From: an uncultured Eubacteriales bacterium
GTDB lineage: Bacteria > Bacillota > Clostridia > Christensenellales > Christensenellaceae
Length of the DNA stretch: 18,921 nucleotides
Direction of reading: 5' to 3'
NCBI GenBank assembly: GCA_900545085.1
Contig: UQXU01000028.1
Location: 1 to 18,921, forward strand
Shown: in pieces, positions 7,654-14,698 of the stretch
How positions within the stretch are numbered: the stretch's first letter is position 1
How the letters are laid out: each line of letters opens with the position of its first letter
The notes under the pieces: model-generated
Database searches by the model: none
What the model saw: only the letters and a program-made list of their open reading frames with translations
What the model was told of the DNA's origin: nothing
Translations under genes and position numbers: made by a program

Positions 7654-8504
7654 GTTTTACTCCCCTTTTTCTTGACTGCAGAAAACAGTATATTGATAAT
7701 AAGAATAAATACAAACAATACTACTGCAGTAGCAATCAGCGCTTCTTTATGCAGCCCGCTGGCATATCCTATTTCCAAAACGACATTCGTCGTAAGCGTT
7801 CGGGCGCCATCCAGGACACTGCCTGGCATTATAGCCTGATTTCCTACTACCATTACGACAGCCATAGTCTCGCCTATAGCTCTGCCTATTCCCAATATTA
7901 CGCCGGCCATTATTCCGGATTTCGCAGCAGGAAGCATAGCTTTGAACACACTGCGCTCATGCGTCGCTCCAAGCGCGAGAGCTCCTTCATAATAGCTCTC
8001 CGGTGTAGCTTTTATAGCGCTCTCAGACACTGTAATTATCGTCGGAAGAATCATGATTCCCAGCATAATAGAGGCTGTGAGTATTCCTTTGCCGCTTGTG
8101 TGAAAAATATCCTGCATAGCCGGCACAAGAACTACAAGACCAAAGAAGCCGTATACTATCGAAGGTATACCCGCGAGCAGTTCAACAGCGGGTTTGAGTA
8201 TTTTGTACAGCTTTTTAGGACAGAATTTCGCTAAGAATACAGCACAAAACAACCCTATCGGTACGCCTATTATAATCGCGCCTGCCGTGACATATATACT
8301 GCCGATTATCATCGGAAAAATCCCGAACAGATTCTGACTAGGCTTCCATTCCATTCCGAATAGGAAATTGCCGAATCCTATCTCACTCATAGCAGGCAAG
8401 CCGTTCGCAAAAAGGAATATGCATATCAGCGCAACTGCGACTATAGATACACAAGCGCAAATTATGAACACAATTCTCATTGCATTTTCTTTAAAATTGC
8501 CCAT
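7650..8504 (-). CDS. pstC: Phosphate ABC transporter permease PstC
   Basis: This 284-residue membrane permease is the partner of PstA. Six hydrophobic segments are visible. The PstB-coupling loop is SYYEGALALGATHERSVFKA, followed by LPAAKSGIMAGVILGIGRAI. The ATG at 8504 is preferred to an in-frame TTG three codons earlier. AAGGG lies nine bases before this ATG, while it would almost touch the TTG. About 95 bases separate it from pstS, and that gap contains a strong hairpin that may lower expression of the transporter genes relative to pstS. Confidence 0.95.
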   Translation of the reverse strand: MGNFKENAMRIVFIICACVSIVAVALICIFLFANGLPAMSEIGFGNFLFGMEWKPSQNLFGIFPMIIGSIYVTAGAIIIGVPIGLFCAVFLAKFCPKKLYKILKPAVELLAGIPSIVYGFFGLVVLVPAMQDIFHTSGKGILTASIMLGIMILPTIITVSESAIKATPESYYEGALALGATHERSVFKAMLPAAKSGIMAGVILGIGRAIGETMAVVMVVGNQAIMPGSVLDGARTLTTNVVLEIGYASGLHKEALIATAVVLFVFILIINILFSAVKKKGSKT

Positions 8505-8552
8505 CTTTAACAACCCTTCTGTAAGATTTGACAGAAATGTCTTCAGAGAAAA

Positions 8553-8582
8553 TGCCGGTCTTTTATTTTACTAAGACCGGCA
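8553..8582 (-). terminator. Attenuator-like hairpin between pstS and pstC
   Basis: A perfect 10-bp stem (minus strand TGCCGGTCTT, 8582-8573, with AAGACCGGCA, 8562-8553) is followed by only ATTTTC. The short T-run suggests a leaky terminator or an mRNA-end stabiliser. It would yield more pstS mRNA than transporter mRNA, as is usual for binding-protein operons. Confidence 0.6.
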
Positions 8583-8599
8583 AAAGTTAATTTAATCTA

Positions 8600-9532
8600 T
8601 TATGCAAGTTCAGACCAATCTGTTACTTCGCCTTTGAATATCTTACCAATCTGCTCTGTTGTGAGGTTTGTTGTCGGGTTCTCGTTGTTTACGATAACCG
8701 CAATGCCATCGAGAGCGATCTTCGTGCATGTAAGACCGTCGACCTTTTCCTCATCCTTCAGATCTCTGGAAGACATGCCAATGTCAACAGTGCCTGCCGT
8801 TGCAGTTTCGATGCCTGCTCCGGAGCCGTTCTGCTGCATGTTGAAAGTCACATCAGGATTGAGAGCCTTGTACGCTTCCTGGAGCTTTTCCATAACAGGC
8901 GCTACGGATGTGGAACCTTCCATTGTAATCTCGCCGGAAACTCCGGATGCCGTATAAGAAGCAGCGTTGTCATCAACAGTGATATAATCGTTATCAGCAA
9001 TGACAGCCTGGCCTTCTTTGCTAAGAATGAAGTTTACAAAATCCTGAGCTGCGTCGGAGAGACCATCCTTTGTAAGCAGATTGAACGGGCGGGAAACAGA
9101 ATATGTACCAGCTTTTACGTTTTCTACTGTAGCATCTACACCATCAACCTGAATAGCCTTCACTTGATCGTTCAGAGATCCGAGAGAAGAATAGCCGATA
9201 GCCTGGGGGTTGCCCGCTACTGTAGTCATCATAACGGATGTGCTGCTGGTAATCTCCGCAGTGTCAACCGTTACATCTTTGTCATCAGCATCCACAACGC
9301 CCATCAGCTCTACAAACGCGCCTCTCGTGCCGGAGCCTTCCTCTCTGGATATTACATTGATCGTGCCGCTCATAGCGCTGTTCGCTGCGGATTCAGACTC
9401 TTGAACTGCCGTCTCAGAAGCTGTGCCCTCGCTTGCCGCCGCAGATTCGCTCGATGTGCTGCCGCCGGAGCAAGCCGCGAATAGACCAAGACACATTGCG
9501 GAAGCAGCCATCAATGCCACTATCTTTTTCAT
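8600..9532 (-). CDS. pstS: Phosphate-binding lipoprotein PstS, circularly permuted
   Basis: The 310 residues start with a lipoprotein signal (basic M-K-K, hydrophobic stretch, F-A-A-C21), then a Ser/Glu/Ala-rich linker to about 54. The mature domain has the family's usual halves in reverse order. Residues 56-195 match the second half of ordinary PstS: SREEGSGTRGAF at 62-73, AIGYSSLGSLND, KAIQVDGV, SRPFNLLTK and FILSKEGQAV. Residues 200-310 match its first half: EGSTSVAPVMEKL at 205, NGSGAGIETATAGTVDIG, SSRDLKDEE, ALDGIAVIVN, and TDWSEL at the very end. All phosphate-contact motifs are present, so it should be functional. First gene of the operon behind the Pho box; AAGGAG lies eleven bases before the ATG. 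Confidence 0.92.
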   Translation of the reverse strand: MKKIVALMAASAMCLGLFAACSGGSTSSESAAASEGTASETAVQESESAANSAMSGTINVISREEGSGTRGAFVELMGVVDADDKDVTVDTAEITSSTSVMMTTVAGNPQAIGYSSLGSLNDQVKAIQVDGVDATVENVKAGTYSVSRPFNLLTKDGLSDAAQDFVNFILSKEGQAVIADNDYITVDDNAASYTASGVSGEITMEGSTSVAPVMEKLQEAYKALNPDVTFNMQQNGSGAGIETATAGTVDIGMSSRDLKDEEKVDGLTCTKIALDGIAVIVNNENPTTNLTTEQIGKIFKGEVTDWSELA

Positions 9533-9571
9533 AATCTTTTCTACTCCTTGTTATTGAGTTTTATTATTTGT

Positions 9572-9586
9572 GTACCTTTTTGGTAC
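9572..9586 (-). promoter_or_regulatory. Inverted repeat at the 5' end of the pst transcript
   Basis: GTACC-AAAAA-GGTAC (5-bp arms) lies just downstream of the predicted pst -10 box, at or beside the likely transcript start. It may be a protective 5' hairpin or an operator. The distinction cannot be made from sequence. Confidence 0.35.
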
Positions 9587-9592
9587 GCATTC

Positions 9593-9648
9593 ATTATATT
9601 TTCACTGAGTTAAATACAAAACCACAGTTATGTTAAATCCATGTTAAA
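9593..9648 (-). promoter_or_regulatory. Pho-box promoter of the pst-pho operon
   Basis: On the minus strand TTAACA occurs at 9647-9642 and 9636-9631, an exact 11-base repeat. A third, imperfect copy (TTAACT) is at 9613-9608. This matches the Bacillus PhoP box of TTAACA-like direct repeats about one helical turn apart. A consensus -10, TATAAT, lies at 9598-9593. The -35 position 17 bases upstream (TTTTGT) is poor, as expected for an activator-dependent promoter. The perfect repeats sit just upstream of it. Start of transcription should be near 9586. Confidence 0.75.
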
Positions 9649-9728
9649 GATTATTCTTTCAATTTACATTTAACATTTGTATTTCACTATAAAAAGCGCC
9701 TATTAATACGTTTTTTACATCTTACTTA

Positions 9729-9757
9729 TTGATAGAATTTTCTCAATGTGATATAAT
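9729..9757 (+). promoter_or_regulatory. Promoter of the plsY operon
   Basis: TTGATA (9729-9734), a 17-base spacer and TATAAT (9752-9757), with TG two bases before the -10, make a near-ideal sigma-A promoter. Transcription should begin near 9764. This rules out the upstream in-frame TTG at 9729 as the plsY start. Confidence 0.75.
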
Positions 9758-9797
9758 CAATCAACAGCAGATTTACATAAACAAGCGAGGGTCTATT

Positions 9798-10436
9798 TTG
9801 AAATATGTTATTAGCATTGTTTTGTCATATTTAATCGGCGGATTCAGCCCTTCAACCTTGCTTGGCCGAAAAAAAGGAATCAATATACGCGACGCAGGTT
9901 CCAAAAACGCCGGAGCCTCTAACACTTTTCTTCTTATAGGTCCCAAGTTTGGTATATTTGTAGCTTTAGCGGACATACTCAAAGGAGCAATCTGCGTATT
10001 TTTAGCCGAGATTTACGCTCCGGAGCTAATTCATATAGGCGTCCTTGCCGGAACAGCAGCAGTAATCGGACATGTATTCCCACTGCATATAAAATTCAAA
10101 GGCGGAAAAGGAGTTGCGACATATTTAGGAATGATGCTCGCTCTCGATTGGCCTGTATTTTTGATTTTCGGCATAACGCTTGTAATACTCTCGTTCCTGT
10201 CTAACTACATCATAACCGGAATATTCGTCTCCGTAATAGCATACCCAATTTTTATTAGTGCATACTACGGCGACGCAGTCAGCGCATTTATCGTAAGCAT
10301 AGCGAGCACAATAGTGCTGTTTAAACACCGTTCAAATATTCAGAGATTTCTGCACGGTGAAGAATACAGAATACGCCAAGGTCTTATGAAGCTCATAAGA
10401 AGCAAAGATAAAACCACAACAGGAGATAAGCAATGA
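9798..10436 (+). CDS. plsY: Glycerol-3-phosphate acyltransferase PlsY
   Basis: PlsY transfers the acyl group from acyl-phosphate to glycerol-3-phosphate, the first step of phospholipid synthesis, in the membrane. The 212-residue protein has at least five hydrophobic segments. It carries the three family motifs: an N-terminal helix ending in GGFSPSTLLGR, a variant of the glycine/asparagine motif (GSKNAGASNT, usually GSGNIGATN), and GHVFPLHIKFKGGKGVATYLG. The TTG at 9798 is chosen because GAGGG lies six bases before it and because the promoter lies at 9729-9757. The 3' end overlaps the next gene by four bases (ATGA). The motif variation (K for G, A for I, S for T) is mild and does not suggest loss of activity. 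Confidence 0.9.
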   Translation: MKYVISIVLSYLIGGFSPSTLLGRKKGINIRDAGSKNAGASNTFLLIGPKFGIFVALADILKGAICVFLAEIYAPELIHIGVLAGTAAVIGHVFPLHIKFKGGKGVATYLGMMLALDWPVFLIFGITLVILSFLSNYIITGIFVSVIAYPIFISAYYGDAVSAFIVSIASTIVLFKHRSNIQRFLHGEEYRIRQGLMKLIRSKDKTTTGDKQ

Positions 10437-11038
10437 ACAGTTCTATTCGAGATCAGATTCTCGCAAAATATAAAGAAGAGTATATCTCTTTGCTGAAAAG
10501 TACCGAGCGCGAAGGGATAGATTCTCTCATAAGCTGGCTTTCTACAGAAACGGATTTCTTTACTGCACCGGCCAGCACCAACAAACACGGTTCATATGAA
10601 GGCGGTCTCGTGCGCCATAGCCTATCTGTATATAGAATACTCAGCAATTTTTCTAAAAATATACCTGAGGCACGCAAAGATTCTATTATACTGATCGCAC
10701 TTTTGCACGATTTGTGCAAAGTGAATTTTTACATTCGCACCTTCCGAAATGTAAAAAACGAATCCGGAAAATGGGAACGTGTTGAAATATACGGAATAGA
10801 CGACACTCTCCCCCTCGGGCACGGCGAAAAATCCTTATATCTGGCAATGCGCCACATACAGCTGACAGAAGAAGAAGCCGCCGGTATACGCTGGCATATG
10901 GGCGGATATGACGACGCAAGCAGAGCTTATGTCAGCGGTATAGCTCAAGCTCAGGCTTTTAATAAATATCCTCTCGCCGCAGCCGTTGCCATAGCAGACA
11001 TGTACGACACATATATTGTAGACAGAAAGAGTGAATAA
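10433..11038 (+). CDS. HD-domain phosphohydrolase
   Basis: The 201-residue cytoplasmic protein has HD-superfamily ligands H62, H92-D93, H130, H155 and D189, in HGSYEGGLVRHSLSVY, LLHDLCKV, LPLGHGEKS, IRWHMGGYD and IADMYD. The four-histidine, two-aspartate arrangement suggests a binuclear metal site. I recognise it as a commonly seen but uncharacterised HD hydrolase of Bacillota and their phages; the substrate is unknown. It overlaps plsY by four bases and is followed two bases later by the uracil-DNA glycosylase gene, so the three form an operon. It is not a close relative of the HD protein at 4687-5349, although the ligand pattern is similar. Confidence 0.8.
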   Translation: MNSSIRDQILAKYKEEYISLLKSTEREGIDSLISWLSTETDFFTAPASTNKHGSYEGGLVRHSLSVYRILSNFSKNIPEARKDSIILIALLHDLCKVNFYIRTFRNVKNESGKWERVEIYGIDDTLPLGHGEKSLYLAMRHIQLTEEEAAGIRWHMGGYDDASRAYVSGIAQAQAFNKYPLAAAVAIADMYDTYIVDRKSE

Positions 11039-11040
11039 AT

Positions 11041-11595
11041 TTGACGCAGAAGCTTTTTGATTCAGCCAGAGCTGCCGTCGGAGCATGTACTAAATGTAAA
11101 TTATGCGAGACGCGGACTAATACTGTATTCGGCGAAGGAAACGAAAACGCACGCCTTATGTTCGTAGGTGAAGGACCCGGCGCTCAGGAGGACGAAACCG
11201 GCAGACCGTTCGTCGGCAGAGCCGGCCAGCTTCTCGATAAGATGATCGCCTCCATAGGCATGACGCGGGAAGAAGTCTATATTGCAAACGTAGTCAAATG
11301 CAGACCTCCGGGCAACGCCGATCCTTTGCCCGAATACGCAGAAAAATGTATGCCTTATCTGCGTGCGCAGTATATACATATCAAGCCTGAAGTCATCGTT
11401 TGTCTCGGGCGCATCGCGATGAAGTACATTTTGCATGTAGACGGCATAACCAGAAATCACGGCAAAGTCTTTTCGCGCGGCGGCATATACATCGTCCCTA
11501 CTTATCATCCTGCCGCTCTGCTGAGAGATCCTGCTAAAAAAAGAGACGCATGGTCTGACCTTCTGGTTGTGAAAAGTCTGCTGGAGGAAAGCTAA
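11041..11595 (+). CDS. Uracil-DNA glycosylase, family 4-type Fe-S enzyme
   Basis: This 184-residue DNA repair enzyme removes uracil from DNA. Likely 4Fe-4S ligands are C16 and C19 (CTKCKLC) with C87 and C103 (C-X15-C); C22 is a spare. Motif A is GEGPGAQEDETGRPFVGRAG (44-63), followed by GQLLD. KCRPPGN lies at 86-92, and the C-terminal motif is HPAALLR with H156. The start is TTG at 11041; only a weak purine-rich stretch precedes it, so translation probably depends on the HD gene whose stop is two bases upstream. Length is normal for the family (about 180-220). Confidence 0.9.
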   Translation: MTQKLFDSARAAVGACTKCKLCETRTNTVFGEGNENARLMFVGEGPGAQEDETGRPFVGRAGQLLDKMIASIGMTREEVYIANVVKCRPPGNADPLPEYAEKCMPYLRAQYIHIKPEVIVCLGRIAMKYILHVDGITRNHGKVFSRGGIYIVPTYHPAALLRDPAKKRDAWSDLLVVKSLLEES

Positions 11596-11613
11596 TTAGA
11601 CTGCCATAAAAAT

Positions 11614-11644
11614 AAGTCTTTTCTCAAAGAATGAGAAAAGACTT
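11614..11644 (+). terminator. Hairpin between the glycosylase and macrodomain genes
   Basis: AAGTCTTTTCTC (11614-11625) and GAGAAAAGACTT (11633-11644) form a perfect 12-bp stem with a 7-nt loop. Only a weak TTAAATTAAT follows, so termination may be partial. No clear promoter was found between this hairpin and the macrodomain gene, which may rely on read-through. Confidence 0.5.
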
Positions 11645-11711
11645 TAAATTAATAACTAACGCCGTTAAGGATATTATTTTCCTTGCGAAAAAGAACAAGA
11701 AAGGAGATACA

Positions 11712-12206
11712 ATGTCTATCACTGTTATCAAAGGTGACATTACTAAATTCAACTCAGACGCCATTGTCAACGCCGCCAATACTTCTCTCCTCGGCGGAGG
11801 AGGCGTAGATGGAGCCATACATCGCGCAGCAGGCAAAGAGCTTCTCGCTGAATGCCGCACGCTGGGAGGATGCAAAACAGGCGAAGCGCGCATAACAAAG
11901 GGTTATAAATTACCCGCAAAATACGTCATTCACACGCCTGGCCCCATATGGCGGGGAGGAAATTACTGCGAGGACGAGCTGCTGGAGAGTTGCTACCGGA
12001 ACTGCATCGCACTGGCCAGAGAATACAAGTGCAAAACGATAGCTTTTCCTTCGATAAGCACGGGTATTTACAGCTTCCCCGTAGACCGTGCCGCTCAAAT
12101 CGCAATGAAAGTGCTTAAAGAAAACGACGATCTTGATATATCTATGGTCTGCTTTGATGAAAAGACCAAAGAGATATATTCGGCGGCTTTGGACGCTATG
12201 TCCTGA
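11712..12206 (+). CDS. MacroD-type macrodomain ADP-ribosyl hydrolase
   Basis: The 164-residue protein is a single macrodomain of the MacroD/YmdB kind. These enzymes hydrolyse O-acetyl-ADP-ribose and remove ADP-ribose from acidic side chains. Visible motifs are GDIT (8-11), the catalytic loop NAANTSLLGGGGVDGAIHRA (20-39), GEARITKGYKLPAKYVIHT, and the diphosphate loop SISTGIYSFP near 120. The ATG at 11712 has AAGGAGA five bases upstream; an earlier in-frame ATG at 11631 lies inside the upstream hairpin and has no ribosome site. The 3' end overlaps by 11 bases the 3' end of the opposing NYN gene. Confidence 0.9.
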   Translation: MSITVIKGDITKFNSDAIVNAANTSLLGGGGVDGAIHRAAGKELLAECRTLGGCKTGEARITKGYKLPAKYVIHTPGPIWRGGNYCEDELLESCYRNCIALAREYKCKTIAFPSISTGIYSFPVDRAAQIAMKVLKENDDLDISMVCFDEKTKEIYSAALDAMS

Positions 12207-12957
12207 TTTTAGCGCTGCGCGGCTTTTGTCTTTCGCGTATCCGCACGAGACGTGCGCCGCCTCTGCTGCCCGGCATATAGTTAACTTCAAATTTTCCCAA
12301 TGATTTAACAAAGGGAGTCAATTTGCTAAAACCATAATTTCTAACATCGAAATCGGGAAAACGCTTTAGTAAAGTGTTTCCGACCTCGCCGAGCATAGCC
12401 CAGCCGTCGTCATCGGATATTTCCCGAACAATAGTTAGTACAGCCTCGCGCACGACGGGCAAACTGGTAGTCTCTGCTTGAACTATCGGCTGCTCTGCCT
12501 GCTCGGGGTCTTCTTGTATTTTCTTCGCCAGTACTTCAAGATATTTGAACTTATTGCATGCAGCTATGAATGCACTCGGAGTTTTTTTCTCACCCATACC
12601 TACGACATATTTACCCGCCTCGCGCAATCTGGACGCCAATCGGGTAAAGTCGCTGTCGCTTGAAACGATGCAGAATCCCTCTACGCTGTCGGTGTACAGT
12701 ATGTCCATTGCGTCGATTATCATCGCAGAATCTGTAGAGTTTTTCCCCGTCGTATAGCTGTATTGCTGAATAGGCGTTATGGAATAATCCAGCAAAACCT
12801 TCTTCCAGCTCGTGAGCGTAGGACTCGTCCAGTCTCCGTATATACGCTTATACGTCGTCACTCCATCATTAGATATTTCATCTAATATAAACTTAATGTA
12901 TCGCTCTGATACGTTATCAGCATCAATAAGTACAGCAAAACGCTTATCGTTTTCCAA
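12196..12957 (-). CDS. NYN (PIN-like) RNase with C-terminal OST-HTH domain
   Basis: The 253 residues combine a LabA/NYN nuclease-like domain (about 5-145) with an OST-HTH (LOTUS) RNA-binding domain (about 163-247). Conserved acids of the active site are visible: D12 and D14 in LIDADN, D76 in KNSTDSAMIIDAMD, and D101 and D103 in IVSSDSDF. The OST-HTH part has GWAMLGEVGNTLLKRFPDF and YGFSKLTPFVKSL. The family is predicted to cut or bind RNA; the target is unknown. The TTG start is supported by GGAGG seven bases upstream. It lies 27 bases downstream of the lipoprotein gene and is probably co-transcribed with it. No terminator is visible between it and the opposing macrodomain gene. Confidence 0.85.
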   Translation of the reverse strand: MENDKRFAVLIDADNVSERYIKFILDEISNDGVTTYKRIYGDWTSPTLTSWKKVLLDYSITPIQQYSYTTGKNSTDSAMIIDAMDILYTDSVEGFCIVSSDSDFTRLASRLREAGKYVVGMGEKKTPSAFIAACNKFKYLEVLAKKIQEDPEQAEQPIVQAETTSLPVVREAVLTIVREISDDDGWAMLGEVGNTLLKRFPDFDVRNYGFSKLTPFVKSLGKFEVNYMPGSRGGARLVRIRERQKPRSAKIRT

Positions 12958-12984
12958 AATGCTTCCTCCATTGTATTTTACGTT

Positions 12985-13857
12985 TTATTCTAGCATTTTA
13001 TCCTCGGTGCGGCTATACCCCACCGTCAAATGCTCCACATCATCGACATTATTTTTAGACAGCTCAATAATATCTGCTGCAAATTCCTGCACAGATGATT
13101 CTATACTATTCTCAAATTTTTCAATCTTTGCGCTCTCTATTCCTACTCTGACCGCGTGCAAATCCATTTTTTCCAAAGTAAACGCAGCTCCATATGTAGT
13201 CGCGCAAATCGCTTCAAACTCCGACAGCTCACTTTCTGACAGCTCGCCGTCGTTCACTATGAGTATAGTCGCATACGCAGGCTGATCACTCTTAAAGGTT
13301 AGCTCGCCCACTCTGTCTTCTATAGCTACGCGCTGAGGATATTTCATCTCCAGAAGTTCTTTCATCTTAGATGCAAACGCACCTGCCCTTTCTCCGGCGG
13401 ATGGCATATCATCTCCTACGATAACCGCTATATTAACAGGGTTGATCTCAGACGCGACTTCAGCTTGAGACGCAAATTCTTCGTTTATAAACATTTCCTC
13501 AGCAGAGCACGCGCCCAAAGCATAGGCATTTGTCGATACACTGCTTACAGATGAATCTGCACCGTCATCCAGCGAAATGCATCGCACGCCCTTTTGACGA
13601 AAGCCGGCGATGCTCTCCGCGCTTAAATTCGGCGCTGCAATAACATCCGCAGTGTCCGCGTCAACCTGTTTTGCCGCTCTGACCGCCGTTACGCTCACGC
13701 CGCTGCCTTCTTCAAGCTGTTTGAGCATATCTGCCGCTTGTTCAAAGAACTCGCTGCCTTCTGTGACTATAGTCATATTTACTTGTTGATTCTCTGAACA
13801 CGCTGCTGTCAGCACCGTAGATAGGATTATCAGCAGCGTCAATAAAATCTTTTTCAA
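12985..13857 (-). CDS. Lipoprotein of unknown function, possibly solute-binding-like
   Basis: A 290-residue secreted lipoprotein: K-K, a hydrophobic stretch, and lipobox L-T-A-A-C (C20). The rest is acidic. Segments such as VNMTIVTEGSEFFEQAADML, DVIAAPNLSAESIAGFRQKG, VNIAVIVGDD and YATILIVND show alternating strands and helices. This would suit a periplasmic-binding-protein or similar alpha/beta fold, but I do not recognise the family. TTG start with AGGAG seven bases upstream. It follows xpt after a terminator and precedes the NYN gene by 27 bases. No transporter gene is adjacent, so a role in uptake is speculative. Confidence 0.75.
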   Translation of the reverse strand: MKKILLTLLIILSTVLTAACSENQQVNMTIVTEGSEFFEQAADMLKQLEEGSGVSVTAVRAAKQVDADTADVIAAPNLSAESIAGFRQKGVRCISLDDGADSSVSSVSTNAYALGACSAEEMFINEEFASQAEVASEINPVNIAVIVGDDMPSAGERAGAFASKMKELLEMKYPQRVAIEDRVGELTFKSDQPAYATILIVNDGELSESELSEFEAICATTYGAAFTLEKMDLHAVRVGIESAKIEKFENSIESSVQEFAADIIELSKNNVDDVEHLTVGYSRTEDKMLE

Positions 13858-13887
13858 TTCTAAACTCCTAAGTTAAAATATGGCTAT

Positions 13888-13923
13888 AATAAAGCTGCGC
13901 CCGCCTCCGAGCGCAGCTTTATT
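13888..13923 (-). terminator. Terminator downstream of xpt
   Basis: A 13-bp stem (minus strand ATAAAGCTGCGC then GCGCAGCTTTAT, with a 10-nt GC-rich loop) extends through 13888-13900/13911-13923, and its 3' arm runs into TTTATTATAG. It closes the xpt transcript. The lipoprotein gene begins 30 bases later. Confidence 0.75.
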
Positions 13924-13938
13924 TACATACAATATTTC

Positions 13939-13980
13939 GCGGTTTTAGCCTCAAAGATATAGTCTTGACGCAGCAACCGC
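13939..13980 (-). other. Second hairpin in the xpt 3' region
   Basis: GCGGTT (minus strand, from 13980) pairs with AACCGC (ending 13939). Inside it TCAAGA/TCTTTGA can pair with one bulge. It lies 20 bases after the xpt stop, ahead of the stronger terminator. It may be a 3' processing or stabilising stem; there is no T-run. Confidence 0.3.
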
Positions 13981-14000
13981 TTTTTAAACTATTCTAATTA

Positions 14001-14576
14001 TTATTCTCTAAACTTAATTACACCTTCTTCTATTGAATCTACAATCGCTAAAGACTCAAGCCGAATGCCTTTATCGCGAATTATCTGTCCTCCATTCTGG
14101 AAGCCCTTCTCTATAACGATACCGCACCCTGCCAATTTTGCGCCGGATTGTTTAACAATTTCCAAAAGTCCCAGCAAAGCCTTACCTTTAGCCAGAAAAT
14201 CATCTATAATAAGAATTGTGTCGTTCTCTGTGAGAAATTTCTTAGCAACCTGAATATTAAAAACCGCGCCGCGCGTGTAGGATTGAACCTGAGTAGTATA
14301 CAACTCTCCATCTAAATTGAGCGATGCTGATTTTTTAGCAAAAACCACAGGAATATTCCCGAATGCCTGCGACGCTACGGTAGCGATTCCAATGCCGGAA
14401 GCTTCGATAGTCAATATTTTTGTCACACCTGCGTCGGCAAATCTGCGGTGAAATTCTTCACCAATCTGACATAACAAAGCTATATCCATCTGATGATTAA
14501 GAAAACTGTCCACTTTCAATACATTGCCGGGTTTTACACGACCGTCGCGCAGAATGCGATCCTTGAGTATCTTCAT
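14001..14576 (-). CDS. xpt: Xanthine phosphoribosyltransferase Xpt
   Basis: The 191-residue enzyme joins xanthine to PRPP to give XMP in purine salvage. It closely follows the Bacillus Xpt pattern: LKVDSFLNHQMD (20-31), ITIEASGIGIA-like TIEASGIG, PVVFAKKSASLNL, and PRPP loop ILIIDDFLAKGKA, then GIVIEKGFQNGG and RLESLAIVDSIEEG. The length is normal. The ATG at 14576 has GGTGG/GAGG-like purines upstream. The gene has its own promoter and diverges from the PHP gene. No purine riboswitch is visible in the 180-base upstream region, unlike many Bacillota xpt genes. Confidence 0.93.
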   Translation of the reverse strand: MKILKDRILRDGRVKPGNVLKVDSFLNHQMDIALLCQIGEEFHRRFADAGVTKILTIEASGIGIATVASQAFGNIPVVFAKKSASLNLDGELYTTQVQSYTRGAVFNIQVAKKFLTENDTILIIDDFLAKGKALLGLLEIVKQSGAKLAGCGIVIEKGFQNGGQIIRDKGIRLESLAIVDSIEEGVIKFRE

Positions 14577-14604
14577 TTCTCCACCTCATATTAGTAATAA
14601 AAAC

Positions 14605-14653
14605 GCTCTATAGAGCACTGTTTCAGTATACCACAGTTACCACGACTTGAAAA
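14605..14653 (-). promoter_or_regulatory. xpt promoter with a palindrome at the start site
   Basis: On the minus strand TTTTCA (14653-14648), a 17-base spacer and TATACT (14630-14625), with TG before the -10, give an extended -10 promoter. The perfect palindrome GCTCTATAGAGC (14605-14616) covers or closely follows the expected start (about 14618). It is followed by five T, yet its arms leave no loop, so an operator is more likely than a terminator. Confidence 0.55.
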
Positions 14654-14698
14654 GCATATTATGCCGCTTTTTAAGGCATTTTGTAACATATACACAGC

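Noticed and set aside
3964..9532. A novel defence island around the two HD proteins and the NYN and macrodomain proteins
   Set aside because: HD, NYN and macrodomain folds do occur in defence systems, but here they are scattered among housekeeping operons, with no partner effector or mobile gene.
10433..11038. Phage-derived region, because similar HD hydrolases occur in phages
   Set aside because: Neighbours are core genes in a tight operon and there is no other phage gene in the window.
11631..11711. Upstream in-frame ATG as the macrodomain start
   Set aside because: It lies in the loop of a strong hairpin, has no ribosome site, and the added residues precede the normal domain start; the ATG at 11712 has AAGGAGA.
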